Source: DATCSE01 sp036568605 (lineage in GTDB: Bacteria; Pseudomonadota; Gammaproteobacteria; Burkholderiales; Burkholderiaceae_C). From it: a stretch of 5,894 nucleotides of DNA. A model generated the notes under the pieces. It had not been told where the DNA came from and did not search any database. It saw only the letters and a program-made list of their open reading frames with translations. The translations under genes and the position numbers were made by a program. Positions 1 through 5,894 of the stretch are shown in pieces (the stretch's first letter is position 1; each line of letters opens with the position of its first letter). The DNA lies in assembly GCA_036568605.1 (NCBI GenBank), contig DATCSE010000523.1, forward strand, positions 1 to 5,894, read 5' to 3'.

Positions 1-134
1 GAGTGGTCGCGCGCAGCGTTCCCATAGGCAATCGACGACATAAGCTCAGGCTGCGCGGTTGCGCCAATGTAGAGAGGCGCTCCGGAGTCCGCAATATGAA
101 GCGGCCGACGGACGAAATAGGCGGTGGCTGACAT
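1..134 (-). other. Left-edge region; weak partial open frame, unrecognised
   Basis: This stretch holds no gene I recognise. On the minus strand an ATG at 132-134 opens a frame that stays open to the window edge (44 codons visible, beginning MSATAYFVRRPLHIADSG). About two thirds of its third codon positions are G or C, clearly fewer than in the neighbouring genes, and no good ribosome binding site precedes the ATG. On the plus strand a competing frame is open from base 3 to a TGA at 129-131. The region is visibly richer in A and T than the rest of the window. It could be the start of a real gene that continues off the left edge, a decayed gene, or plain intergenic DNA. I cannot decide, so this is not called as a CDS. 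Confidence 0.2.
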
Positions 135-160
135 AAGGCGCCAGCATGACGAACTGCACG

Positions 161-180
161 GAAACGGCGGCCCGCCGCCG
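161..180 (-). terminator. Possible queC terminator hairpin
   Basis: CGGCGG (165-170) and CCGCCG (175-180) form a perfect GC-rich stem around a 4-base loop, starting 17 bases past the queC stop codon. Read in the direction of queC, the stem is followed by TTTCC, which is only a short U-run. Its position fits a terminator, but the weak tail leaves rho-dependent ending, or chance in GC-rich DNA, possible. Confidence 0.35.
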
Positions 181-196
181 GACCGAAGCGCCGCGC

Positions 197-898
197 TCAG
201 CGCGCCAGCCAGCCCTCGTAGCCCTTGCGCCGCAGGTCGCAGGCCGGGCACATGCCGCAGCCGTAGCCCCAGGCGTGGCGCTGGTTGCGCTCGCCGAGGT
301 AGCAGGTGTGGGTGTATTCGATCGTCAGCTTGACCAGCGTCTCGCCGCCGATCTCCTGGGCCAGCGCCCAGGTCTGCGCCTTGTCCCGCCACATCAGCGG
401 GGTCTCGAGCGTCATCGGCGCATCGATCCCGAGGCTGAGCGCGACCTGCAGCGCCTTCAGCGTGTTGTCGCGGCAGTCGGGGTAGCCGGAATAGTCGGTC
501 TCGCACATGCCGCCGACCAGCACGCTGATGCCGCGCCGGTACGCGACCGCCGCCGCGAACGTGAAGAACAGCAGGTTGCGGCCCGGCACGAAGGTGTTGG
601 GCAGGCCTTGCGCGTTCATCTCGATCGCGCGTTCATCGGTCATCGCGGTGTCGGAGATCTGGCCCAGCAGCGCGAGGTCCAGCAGGTGGTCGTCGCCGAG
701 CTTGGTCTTCCACTGCGGGAACTTGACCTGCAGCGCGGCGCGCACGCGGCGCCGGCAGTCGAGCTCGACCGCGTGGCGCTGGCCGTAGTCGAAGCCTATG
801 GTCTCGACGTGCGCATAACGCGCGAGCGCCCACGCGAGGCAGGCGGTCGAGTCCTGCCCGCCGGAGAACAGGACCAGCGCCTTGCGCGGGTCGGTCAT
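197..898 (-). CDS. queC: QueC, 7-cyano-7-deazaguanine (preQ0) synthase
   Basis: QueC is a cytoplasmic enzyme that converts 7-carboxy-7-deazaguanine to preQ0 using ammonia and ATP, a step on the way to queuosine in tRNA. The 233-residue protein has the N-type ATP pyrophosphatase P-loop SGGQDST at 12-18, the family segments ETDYSGYPDCR (133-143) and VPGRN (104-108), and a C-terminal zinc site of four cysteines (C199, C214, C217, C220). The gap between the first two cysteines is 14 residues, longer than the 7-9 I recall for E. coli and Bacillus types; I believe this is common in betaproteobacteria. The frame could start earlier at 952, but the ATG at 896-898 puts the P-loop at the usual distance and has AGGAG 8 bases upstream. 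It lies downstream of proA on the same strand, 102 bases away. No other queuosine gene is visible, and no preQ1 riboswitch is seen upstream. Confidence 0.96.
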   Translation of the reverse strand: MTDPRKALVLFSGGQDSTACLAWALARYAHVETIGFDYGQRHAVELDCRRRVRAALQVKFPQWKTKLGDDHLLDLALLGQISDTAMTDERAIEMNAQGLPNTFVPGRNLLFFTFAAAVAYRRGISVLVGGMCETDYSGYPDCRDNTLKALQVALSLGIDAPMTLETPLMWRDKAQTWALAQEIGGETLVKLTIEYTHTCYLGERNQRHAWGYGCGMCPACDLRRKGYEGWLAR

Positions 899-906
899 GG
901 CGCAGG

Positions 907-911
907 CTCCT
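907..911 (-). promoter_or_regulatory. queC ribosome binding site
   Basis: Read on the minus strand this is AGGAG, ending 8 bases before the ATG at 896-898. It is the best Shine-Dalgarno match in the region. It decides the start in favour of MTDPRKALVLFSGG rather than the longer frame beginning at 952, whose extra 18 residues (rich in Arg and Ala) look non-coding. Confidence 0.65.
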
Positions 912-951
912 GGGCGGGCCGAGCGCCGGGCCGCTCCCAAGCCGGCCCGCA

Positions 952-1006
952 CCCCCTTGGGGGGTCAATCGCTGTACTCGGCGATTGGGGGGCTGTCATT
1001 TCAGCC
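952..1006. repeat. Intergenic inverted repeats between proA and queC
   Basis: Three structures sit side by side. First is CCCCC-TT-GGGGGG (952-964). Next is a perfect 6-bp stem AATCGC/GCGATT (967-972 with 981-986) around an 8-base loop, followed by a second GGGGGG run (987-992). Last is GGCTG/CAGCC (991-995 with 1002-1006), which overlaps the proA stop codon at 1001-1003. The pair of C/G-run blocks flanking a small hairpin resembles interspersed intergenic elements of Burkholderiales as I recall them, but I cannot test copy number here. It could act as a partial terminator or as an mRNA 3'-end stabiliser between proA and queC. No U-run follows on the minus strand, so a classic intrinsic terminator is unlikely. 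Confidence 0.4.
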
Positions 1007-2293
1007 ACGGAGCTCGCCTTGTCCCAAGACGATCCACTTCAATGACGTGAGGCCTTCGAGGCCGACGGGGCCGCGCGCGTGGAACTTGTCGGTGCTGATG
1101 CCGATCTCCGCGCCCAGCCCGTACTCGAAGCCGTCGGCGAAGCGCGTCGATGCGTTGACCATCACGCTGGCCGAATCGACCTCGCGCAGGAAGCGCTGCG
1201 CATTGGTGTGCGAGTCGGTCAGGATCGCGTCGGTGTGGTGCGAGCCGTAGCGGTTGATGTGCGCGATCGCGGCGTCCAGCGAGCCGACGACCTTGATGCT
1301 GATGATGGGCGCGAGGTACTCCTCGAACCAATCCTGCTCCGTCGCTTCGACGAGCTTGACATTCGGCACGCCGCGCAGGATCGCGAGCGAGGCCGCATCG
1401 CCTCGCATCTCGACGCCCTTGGCCGCGAACACCGTGGCTATCTTCGGCAGGAAGGACGCGGCGATGGCCTCGTGCACCAGCAGCGACTCGGCCGCATTGC
1501 ACGGGCTGTACTTCTGCGTTTTCGCGTTGTCGACGACGCGCAGCGCGAGCTCGAGATCGGCGCTCGCATCGACGTAGACGTGACAGTTGCCGTCCAGGTG
1601 CTTGATCACCGGCACCTTGGCCTCGCGCGAGATGCGCTCGATCAGGCCCTTGCCGCCGCGCGGGATGATCACGTCCACCGCCTCGGGCGACGCGATCAGC
1701 CGGCCCACCGCCTCGCGGTCGGTGGTCTGCACCAGCTGCACGGCATCGGCCGGCAACCCGGCTTCGACCAGCGCTTGCTGCACCAGTGTCCACAACGCGA
1801 GGTTGGAGCGGATCGCCTCCGAGCCGCCGCGCAGGATGCAGGCGTTGCCGCTCTTGATCGCCAGCGATGCGGCCTCGATCGTCACGTTCGGCCGGCTCTC
1901 GTAGATCATTCCGAACACGCCCAGCGGCACGCGCATGCGCCCGACGCGGATGCCGCTGGGGCGCTGCGTCAGCCCGCTGACCTCGCCGATCGGATCGGGC
2001 ATCGCGGCGATCTGCTCGCAGCCGGCGGCCACGGTCTCGATGATCTTGTCGGTCAGCTTGAGCCGGTCGACCATGGGGGCGGCCAGGCCTTGCATGGTGG
2101 CCGCGGCCACATCCTCGTCGTTGGCGCGGCGCAGTGCCGGCGGGTGCTCGCGCAGCAGGCGGGCCAGCGCGAGCAGCGCGGCATCTTTCGAGGCGGTGCT
2201 GGCCGCCGCCATGCGCGCGCTCGCGGCGCGGGCCGCGGCGCCCATCTGCGTGATCGTGTGCACGATCGTTGCTTGCGAGTCGATCGAGGTCAT
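1001..2293 (-). CDS. proA: ProA, gamma-glutamyl phosphate reductase
   Basis: ProA (glutamate-5-semialdehyde dehydrogenase) is a cytoplasmic enzyme that reduces L-glutamyl 5-phosphate to glutamate 5-semialdehyde with NADPH, the second step of proline synthesis from glutamate after ProB. The protein has 430 residues, slightly above the 415-420 typical of the family, and appears complete. The catalytic cysteine is C265 within KTQKYSPCNAAESLL. The ProA family signature is intact at about 336-357 (V336, A342, H345-I346, Y349-G350-S351, H353-T354-D355, I357). The N-terminal segment MGAAARAASARMA with the following helix is normal for ProA. The ATG at 2291-2293 has only a poor Shine-Dalgarno (GAGAC), but upstream sequence is not protein-like. 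proB is not visible; the two genes are often apart in Burkholderiales. proA is divergent from the OPT gene and co-directional with queC. No metabolic link to queC is known, so any shared transcript would be one of convenience. Confidence 0.97.
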   Translation of the reverse strand: MTSIDSQATIVHTITQMGAAARAASARMAAASTASKDAALLALARLLREHPPALRRANDEDVAAATMQGLAAPMVDRLKLTDKIIETVAAGCEQIAAMPDPIGEVSGLTQRPSGIRVGRMRVPLGVFGMIYESRPNVTIEAASLAIKSGNACILRGGSEAIRSNLALWTLVQQALVEAGLPADAVQLVQTTDREAVGRLIASPEAVDVIIPRGGKGLIERISREAKVPVIKHLDGNCHVYVDASADLELALRVVDNAKTQKYSPCNAAESLLVHEAIAASFLPKIATVFAAKGVEMRGDAASLAILRGVPNVKLVEATEQDWFEEYLAPIISIKVVGSLDAAIAHINRYGSHHTDAILTDSHTNAQRFLREVDSASVMVNASTRFADGFEYGLGAEIGISTDKFHARGPVGLEGLTSLKWIVLGQGELRG

Positions 2294-2327
2294 GGCCGGG
2301 ATTGTCTCAAAGCGCGGCGGGCCGTGC

Positions 2328-2346
2328 GGTCTCTACCATAGAGGCC
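2328..2346. promoter_or_regulatory. Palindrome in the proA/OPT divergent intergenic region
   Basis: GGTCTCTA (2328-2335) pairs with TAGAGGCC (2339-2346) around CCA. There are 7 Watson-Crick pairs and one G-T pair, and the core CTCTA-CCA-TAGAG is perfect. It lies 35 bases upstream of the proA ATG and 90 bases upstream of the OPT ATG, in the only stretch that can hold promoters for both. It may be an operator for one or both genes. It is followed on the plus strand by TTTT, so a small attenuator in an OPT leader is also possible. I found no convincing -35/-10 pair for either gene in 2294-2435, and nothing else notable there apart from a CGCCG-AAGGG-CGGCG hairpin at 2371-2385. Confidence 0.4.
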
Positions 2347-2435
2347 TTTTCCAATCTTCCGCTACCCCCGCGCCGAAGGGCGGCGATGCGCCACAAGCGC
2401 GTTGCCTGGATCTTCCGGCGCGCCAGCATCGACCG

Positions 2436-4265
2436 ATGAGCGCCGTCCACCCCGCCGACCTTTCCTCCTCCTCCTCGACCGCCCCACGCTGGGGCTGGCT
2501 GCCGCGCATGGGCAGCTGGCAGTACCACCTGCTGCTGATCGCGCTGGGCGTGCTGGTGCTGGGCCCGCTGGGCGGCGTGACCGCGTCGTACATGAACTTC
2601 TCGCTGGGCTTCTTCGTCGGCGGGCAGGTGCTGGCCGGCATCCTCGGTTCGACCGTCACGCTGGGCTATGGCGCCGCGGGCAAGCACGGCGCGAACTACA
2701 TGCAGACGGCCGCGGCGTCGGTCGCCGGGATGAGCGCGATGGGCGTGCTGATCCAGGCGATGGCCTGGCTGGGGCTGCCGCAGCCGCCGGTCTGGCAACT
2801 GATGCTGTACATGCTGGCGATCGGCATGTTCGGCGCCGGCGTCGGCATGCTGTGCACGCCCATCCTGGTCGACCGGCTGCAGCTGACGTTCCCGTCCGGC
2901 CTCGCGGTCGCGAACATCCTGCGTGCGCTGACCGACCCGGTGCTGCTGCGCCGAGCGGTCGGCACGCTGGGCACCGGCATGGCGGTGGGCCTGGGTTCCG
3001 GCATCGCCGCGGCGAAGGTCGCGGTACTGGGCGCGATCGAGCTGTCGGCGTCGACCTTCGGCGCCGGCATGCTGACCGGTGCGCGCATCGGCATCCCGGC
3101 CGCCACCGGGGGCCTGCTCGGCTTGTGGCTCGCGCCGTACTTCGTCTCGATCGGCTGGCTGCACGAGGGCGACCCGCCGCGCAAGATCATGTTCCTGATC
3201 GCGCTGGGCACTATCCTCGGCGCCGCGATCATCGACCTGGGACTGATCTTCCGTCAGACGCTGCAGCGGGTGCGCGCGGTCACACCGCGCCCTGCGGCCG
3301 ACGCACAGCCCGATTGGAAGCGCACGAACACGCGCCGCCTGCTGCTGTGGGTCGCGTGCTGGGGCGCCGCGGTCGTCGTGACCGGGCACTGGGTGCTGGG
3401 CCAGCCGGTCGGCTTCCTGCTCTTCGCGGTGCTGCTGTCGTTCGTGTTCGTGATGGTCAACGGCATCTCGCTGGGCGTCACCGACCAGAACCCGATCTCG
3501 TCGGCCTTCGTCGTCGCGGTCGTGCTGATGGCGGCGTTGGGGCTCCAAGATCCGACGGTGGGGCTGATGGCCGGCACGATCCTGCTGGTGTCGACGACCG
3601 TCGCCTGCGACATGCAGCAGGACCGCTCGACCGGCTGGCGCCTGGGGACGAACCGCGTGCTGCAGTTTCGCTATCAGGTGCTGGGCATCTTCGTCGGGGC
3701 GGTCATGTCGGTCGCGTTCGCAAAACTGTTCATGACCGCGTACCCGGTGCTGCTGCTCGACCAGACCGTGATGAAGGCGAGCGAGCAGCCGGCCGCGTGG
3801 AGCGCCGCGATGACCTACAAGTTTGTCGGCGTGCTGCGCAGCCTCACCGACGACAAGCCGTACCAACGCACCGCGATCTGGCTCGGCATCGCGATCGGCT
3901 TCGCGATCGAGTTCGCGCGCAAGGTCATCCATGCGAGCGCGGCGTACCGGCGTTTCGCGACCAGCAGCCGCAAGGGCTTCGCGACCGACTTCGTGATCGA
4001 CGCGCTGCTGCTGCCGTCGCCGTACGCGCTGTCGTTCGGCGGCTTCGTGAACCTGCACACCTCGCTGTGGCTGTGCGCGGGCGGGGTGACGTCCAGCTTC
4101 CTGAATTCGCTGCCGAAGCGCAAGAAGCCGGCTGCGGAGGACGTCGAGGTGCCCGAGGACATGAACGCGACCTCGCTGTTCGGCGGCGGCCTGATCGCCG
4201 GCGATGCGCTGGCCGCCCTCGGGCTCGGGCTGGTCGGCCTGCTCGCGACGTTGACCTCAGGCTGA
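2436..4265 (+). CDS. OPT-family oligopeptide transporter
   Basis: This is an inner-membrane secondary transporter of the OPT (oligopeptide transporter) family, expected to import small peptides or related compounds with a cation gradient; the substrate cannot be read from sequence. The 609-residue protein is a normal length for bacterial members. It is strongly hydrophobic, with roughly 14-16 membrane segments by eye (for example near 30-52, 91-113, 118-140, 178-200, 250-272, 301-347, 353-390, 414-432, 478-495, 520-548 and 581-605). Family blocks are TFPSGLAVANILRAL (151-165), VTDQNPISSAF (348-358) and DMQQDRSTGWRLGTNR with LQFRYQ (392-414). A charged tail loop, KRKKPAAEDVEVPEDM, lies at 561-576. 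The frame is open from 1935, but the part before 2436 overlaps proA and is not protein-like. ATG 2436 gives a short Ser-rich polar N-terminus, though its Shine-Dalgarno is weak; Met25 at 2508 is an alternative. There is no signal peptide and no frameshift. Confidence 0.93.
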   Translation: MSAVHPADLSSSSSTAPRWGWLPRMGSWQYHLLLIALGVLVLGPLGGVTASYMNFSLGFFVGGQVLAGILGSTVTLGYGAAGKHGANYMQTAAASVAGMSAMGVLIQAMAWLGLPQPPVWQLMLYMLAIGMFGAGVGMLCTPILVDRLQLTFPSGLAVANILRALTDPVLLRRAVGTLGTGMAVGLGSGIAAAKVAVLGAIELSASTFGAGMLTGARIGIPAATGGLLGLWLAPYFVSIGWLHEGDPPRKIMFLIALGTILGAAIIDLGLIFRQTLQRVRAVTPRPAADAQPDWKRTNTRRLLLWVACWGAAVVVTGHWVLGQPVGFLLFAVLLSFVFVMVNGISLGVTDQNPISSAFVVAVVLMAALGLQDPTVGLMAGTILLVSTTVACDMQQDRSTGWRLGTNRVLQFRYQVLGIFVGAVMSVAFAKLFMTAYPVLLLDQTVMKASEQPAAWSAAMTYKFVGVLRSLTDDKPYQRTAIWLGIAIGFAIEFARKVIHASAAYRRFATSSRKGFATDFVIDALLLPSPYALSFGGFVNLHTSLWLCAGGVTSSFLNSLPKRKKPAAEDVEVPEDMNATSLFGGGLIAGDALAALGLGLVGLLATLTSG

Positions 4266-4269
4266 AGAA

Positions 4270-4372
4270 CGCAAAGACGAAGGCAGACCGCAAAGGCGCA
4301 AAGGGGCGCAAAGGGCGCAAAGGAAATTTGGCTTCTTCTCTTGGCGCCTTTGCGCTTCTTCGCGCCTTTGCG
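4270..4372. repeat. CGCAAAGG repeat forming a long hairpin between convergent genes
   Basis: The unit CGCAAAG(G) occurs at 4270-4276, 4289-4296, 4297-4304, 4307-4314 and 4316-4323. Its reverse complement occurs at 4347-4354 and 4365-4372, with a degraded copy between them. Arm 4289-4314 pairs with 4347-4372 over 26 bases with a single A-C mismatch and two G-U pairs, leaving a 32-base loop that includes AAATTTGGC. An alternative 9-bp stem uses 4315-4323 with 4347-4355. It fills almost all of the 148 bases between the OPT stop and the dppF stop. The position suggests a two-way transcription end or a barrier against antisense read-through, but neither strand has a clear U-run after the stem. Similar CGCAAAGG-type repeats occur in many unrelated bacteria, as I recall. 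No transposase is nearby. Confidence 0.75.
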
Positions 4373-4413
4373 TCCAAGAAACGCCCCACGCCCGGGCAAC
4401 CTGGACCGAGACT

Positions 4414-5400
<987 letters not shown>

Positions 5401-5408
5401 CGCGCGGC

Positions 5409-5502
5409 CCCTCACCCCAGCCCTCTCCCCAGAGGGGAGAGGGAGTCAGGTTGGTGTGATTCGCTCCCTCTCCCGCTTGCGGGAGAGGGTTGGGGTGAGG
5501 GT
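5409..5502. repeat. Double-hairpin GC-rich repeat at the dppD/dppF junction
   Basis: There are two tight hairpins. CCCTCTCCCC/GGGGAGAGGG (5421-5430 with 5434-5443) is a perfect 10-bp stem with an AGA loop. CCCTCTCCCGC/GCGGGAGAGGG (5466-5476 with 5479-5489) is a near-continuous palindrome. The outer flanks also match: 5409-5429 is complementary to 5481-5501 at 20 of 21 positions, so the whole unit can fold as one long stem or as two small ones. This is a very common type of extragenic palindrome in proteobacteria (the CCCTCACCCC-AACCCTCTCCC family). It covers the 3' end of dppD and the ribosome binding site region of dppF, so it could stabilise the upstream message, lower dppF expression, or both. 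Confidence 0.85.
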
Positions 5503-5894
5503 GCGGCGAGGGGAAAGAAACACCGCGCCTGCGCGCCCACATCGCCGTCCAGTGCCGGCCGCTCATGGTGGCAGCGGTCCTGCACGTAGCGGCAGCGCGG
5601 CGCGAGCAGGCAGCCGCTCGGCCGGTCGTACGCGCCGGGCACGACGCCGGCCATCGAGCTCAGCCGCCGCTGCCCGATGTTGTGCTCGGGCAGCGCCGAC
5701 AGCAGCGCCTCGGTGTACGGGTGACGCGGCGCATCGAAGATCTCCGGCACGTTCGCGGTCTCGACGACCTGCCCGGCGTACATCACGAGCACGCGCTGCG
5801 CGATCTCGGCGATCACGCCCAGGTCGTGCGTGATCAGCATCAGCGCCATGCCGCGCTCGCGCTGCAGCTTCAGCAGCAGCGCCAGCATCTGCGC
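5412..5894 (-). CDS. dppD: DppD-type peptide ABC importer ATPase, 3' part
   Basis: This is the partner ATPase of DppF in the dipeptide/oligopeptide ABC importer. The gene enters from the right edge, so only the last 160 codons are visible; Walker A, the signature and Walker B lie outside. Visible features are AQMLALLLKLQRE (the helix just after the D-loop), the H-loop LITHDL with His23 of the visible part, VMYAGQVVE, then the oligo_HPY domain with RHPYTEALLSALP and cysteines at visible positions 95, 101, 108 and 125 (CLLAPRCRY, DRC, ARCFFPL). Family members usually end within a few residues of the last cysteine and FPL. Here the frame continues for about 29 more residues (PSPQPSPASGRG..., ending LGRGLG), all encoded by the palindromic repeat. 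The stop codon is at 5412-5414, 11 bases before the dppF ATG. The domain part is normal; the tail is probably not functional. Confidence 0.92.
   Translation of the reverse strand, partial: AQMLALLLKLQRERGMALMLITHDLGVIAEIAQRVLVMYAGQVVETANVPEIFDAPRHPYTEALLSALPEHNIGQRRLSSMAGVVPGAYDRPSGCLLAPRCRYVQDRCHHERPALDGDVGAQARCFFPLAAPSPQPSPASGRGSESHQPDSLSPLGRGLG

Noticed and set aside
952..992. G-quadruplex
   Set aside because: Only two long G-runs are close together, separated by a 22-base hairpin; four suitably spaced runs are not present.
899..1000. preQ1 riboswitch upstream of queC
   Set aside because: No preQ1-I or preQ1-II-like aptamer arrangement (A-rich tail pairing into a hairpin loop) is visible; the DNA is G/C-run rich with a simple AGGAG site before the ATG.
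1079..2341. Plus-strand open frame antisense to proA
   Set aside because: Shadow of a high-GC gene; the minus strand carries a complete ProA with its catalytic cysteine and signature.
2307..4058. Very long minus-strand open frame opposite the OPT gene
   Set aside because: Its translation is an Arg/Gln/His/Asp-rich low-complexity string with no domain. It is the mirror of a GC-rich coding sequence. The plus-strand frame has clear OPT motifs and membrane segments.
4270..4372. CRISPR-like array of CGCAAAGG units
   Set aside because: Units are only 7-8 bases, nearly contiguous and present in both orientations, with no uniform spacers and no cas genes.

Overview
The window is very GC-rich, with codon third positions almost all G or C. 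Its proteins look like those of a betaproteobacterium of the order Burkholderiales: the ProA active-site stretch KTQKYSPCNAAESLL, the enlarged zinc-finger loop of QueC, and Dpp-type ABC ATPases. I place it by eye near the Rubrivivax/Leptothrix/Comamonadaceae group; this is inference and no search was run. There are five well-supported protein genes and no tRNA, rRNA, CRISPR array or transposase.

Left part (1-2293), minus strand. The first ~135 bases are less GC-rich and hold no recognisable gene; one weak open frame runs off the left edge. Then come queC (7-cyano-7-deazaguanine synthase, queuosine pathway) and, upstream of it in transcription, proA (gamma-glutamyl phosphate reductase, proline synthesis). 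The two are co-directional, separated by about 100 bases that carry small inverted repeats.

Middle (2294-4265). A 142-base divergent intergenic region with a compact palindrome separates proA from a plus-strand gene for an OPT-family oligopeptide transporter of about 609 residues. The OPT gene is followed by a dispersed-type repeat built of CGCAAAGG units, which folds into a 26-bp imperfect hairpin between two convergent genes.

Right part (4414-5894), minus strand. dppF (complete) and dppD (3' part only, running off the right edge) encode the paired ATPase subunits of a dipeptide/oligopeptide ABC importer. A double-hairpin GC-rich repeat lies at their junction and supplies the last ~29 codons of dppD. 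The window therefore sets two unrelated peptide uptake systems, OPT (secondary) and Dpp (ATP-driven), tail to tail.

I did not find a convincing undescribed multi-gene system. The most interesting material is non-coding: four repeat or palindrome structures placed at each of the four gene boundaries, one of which has been absorbed into a coding sequence.
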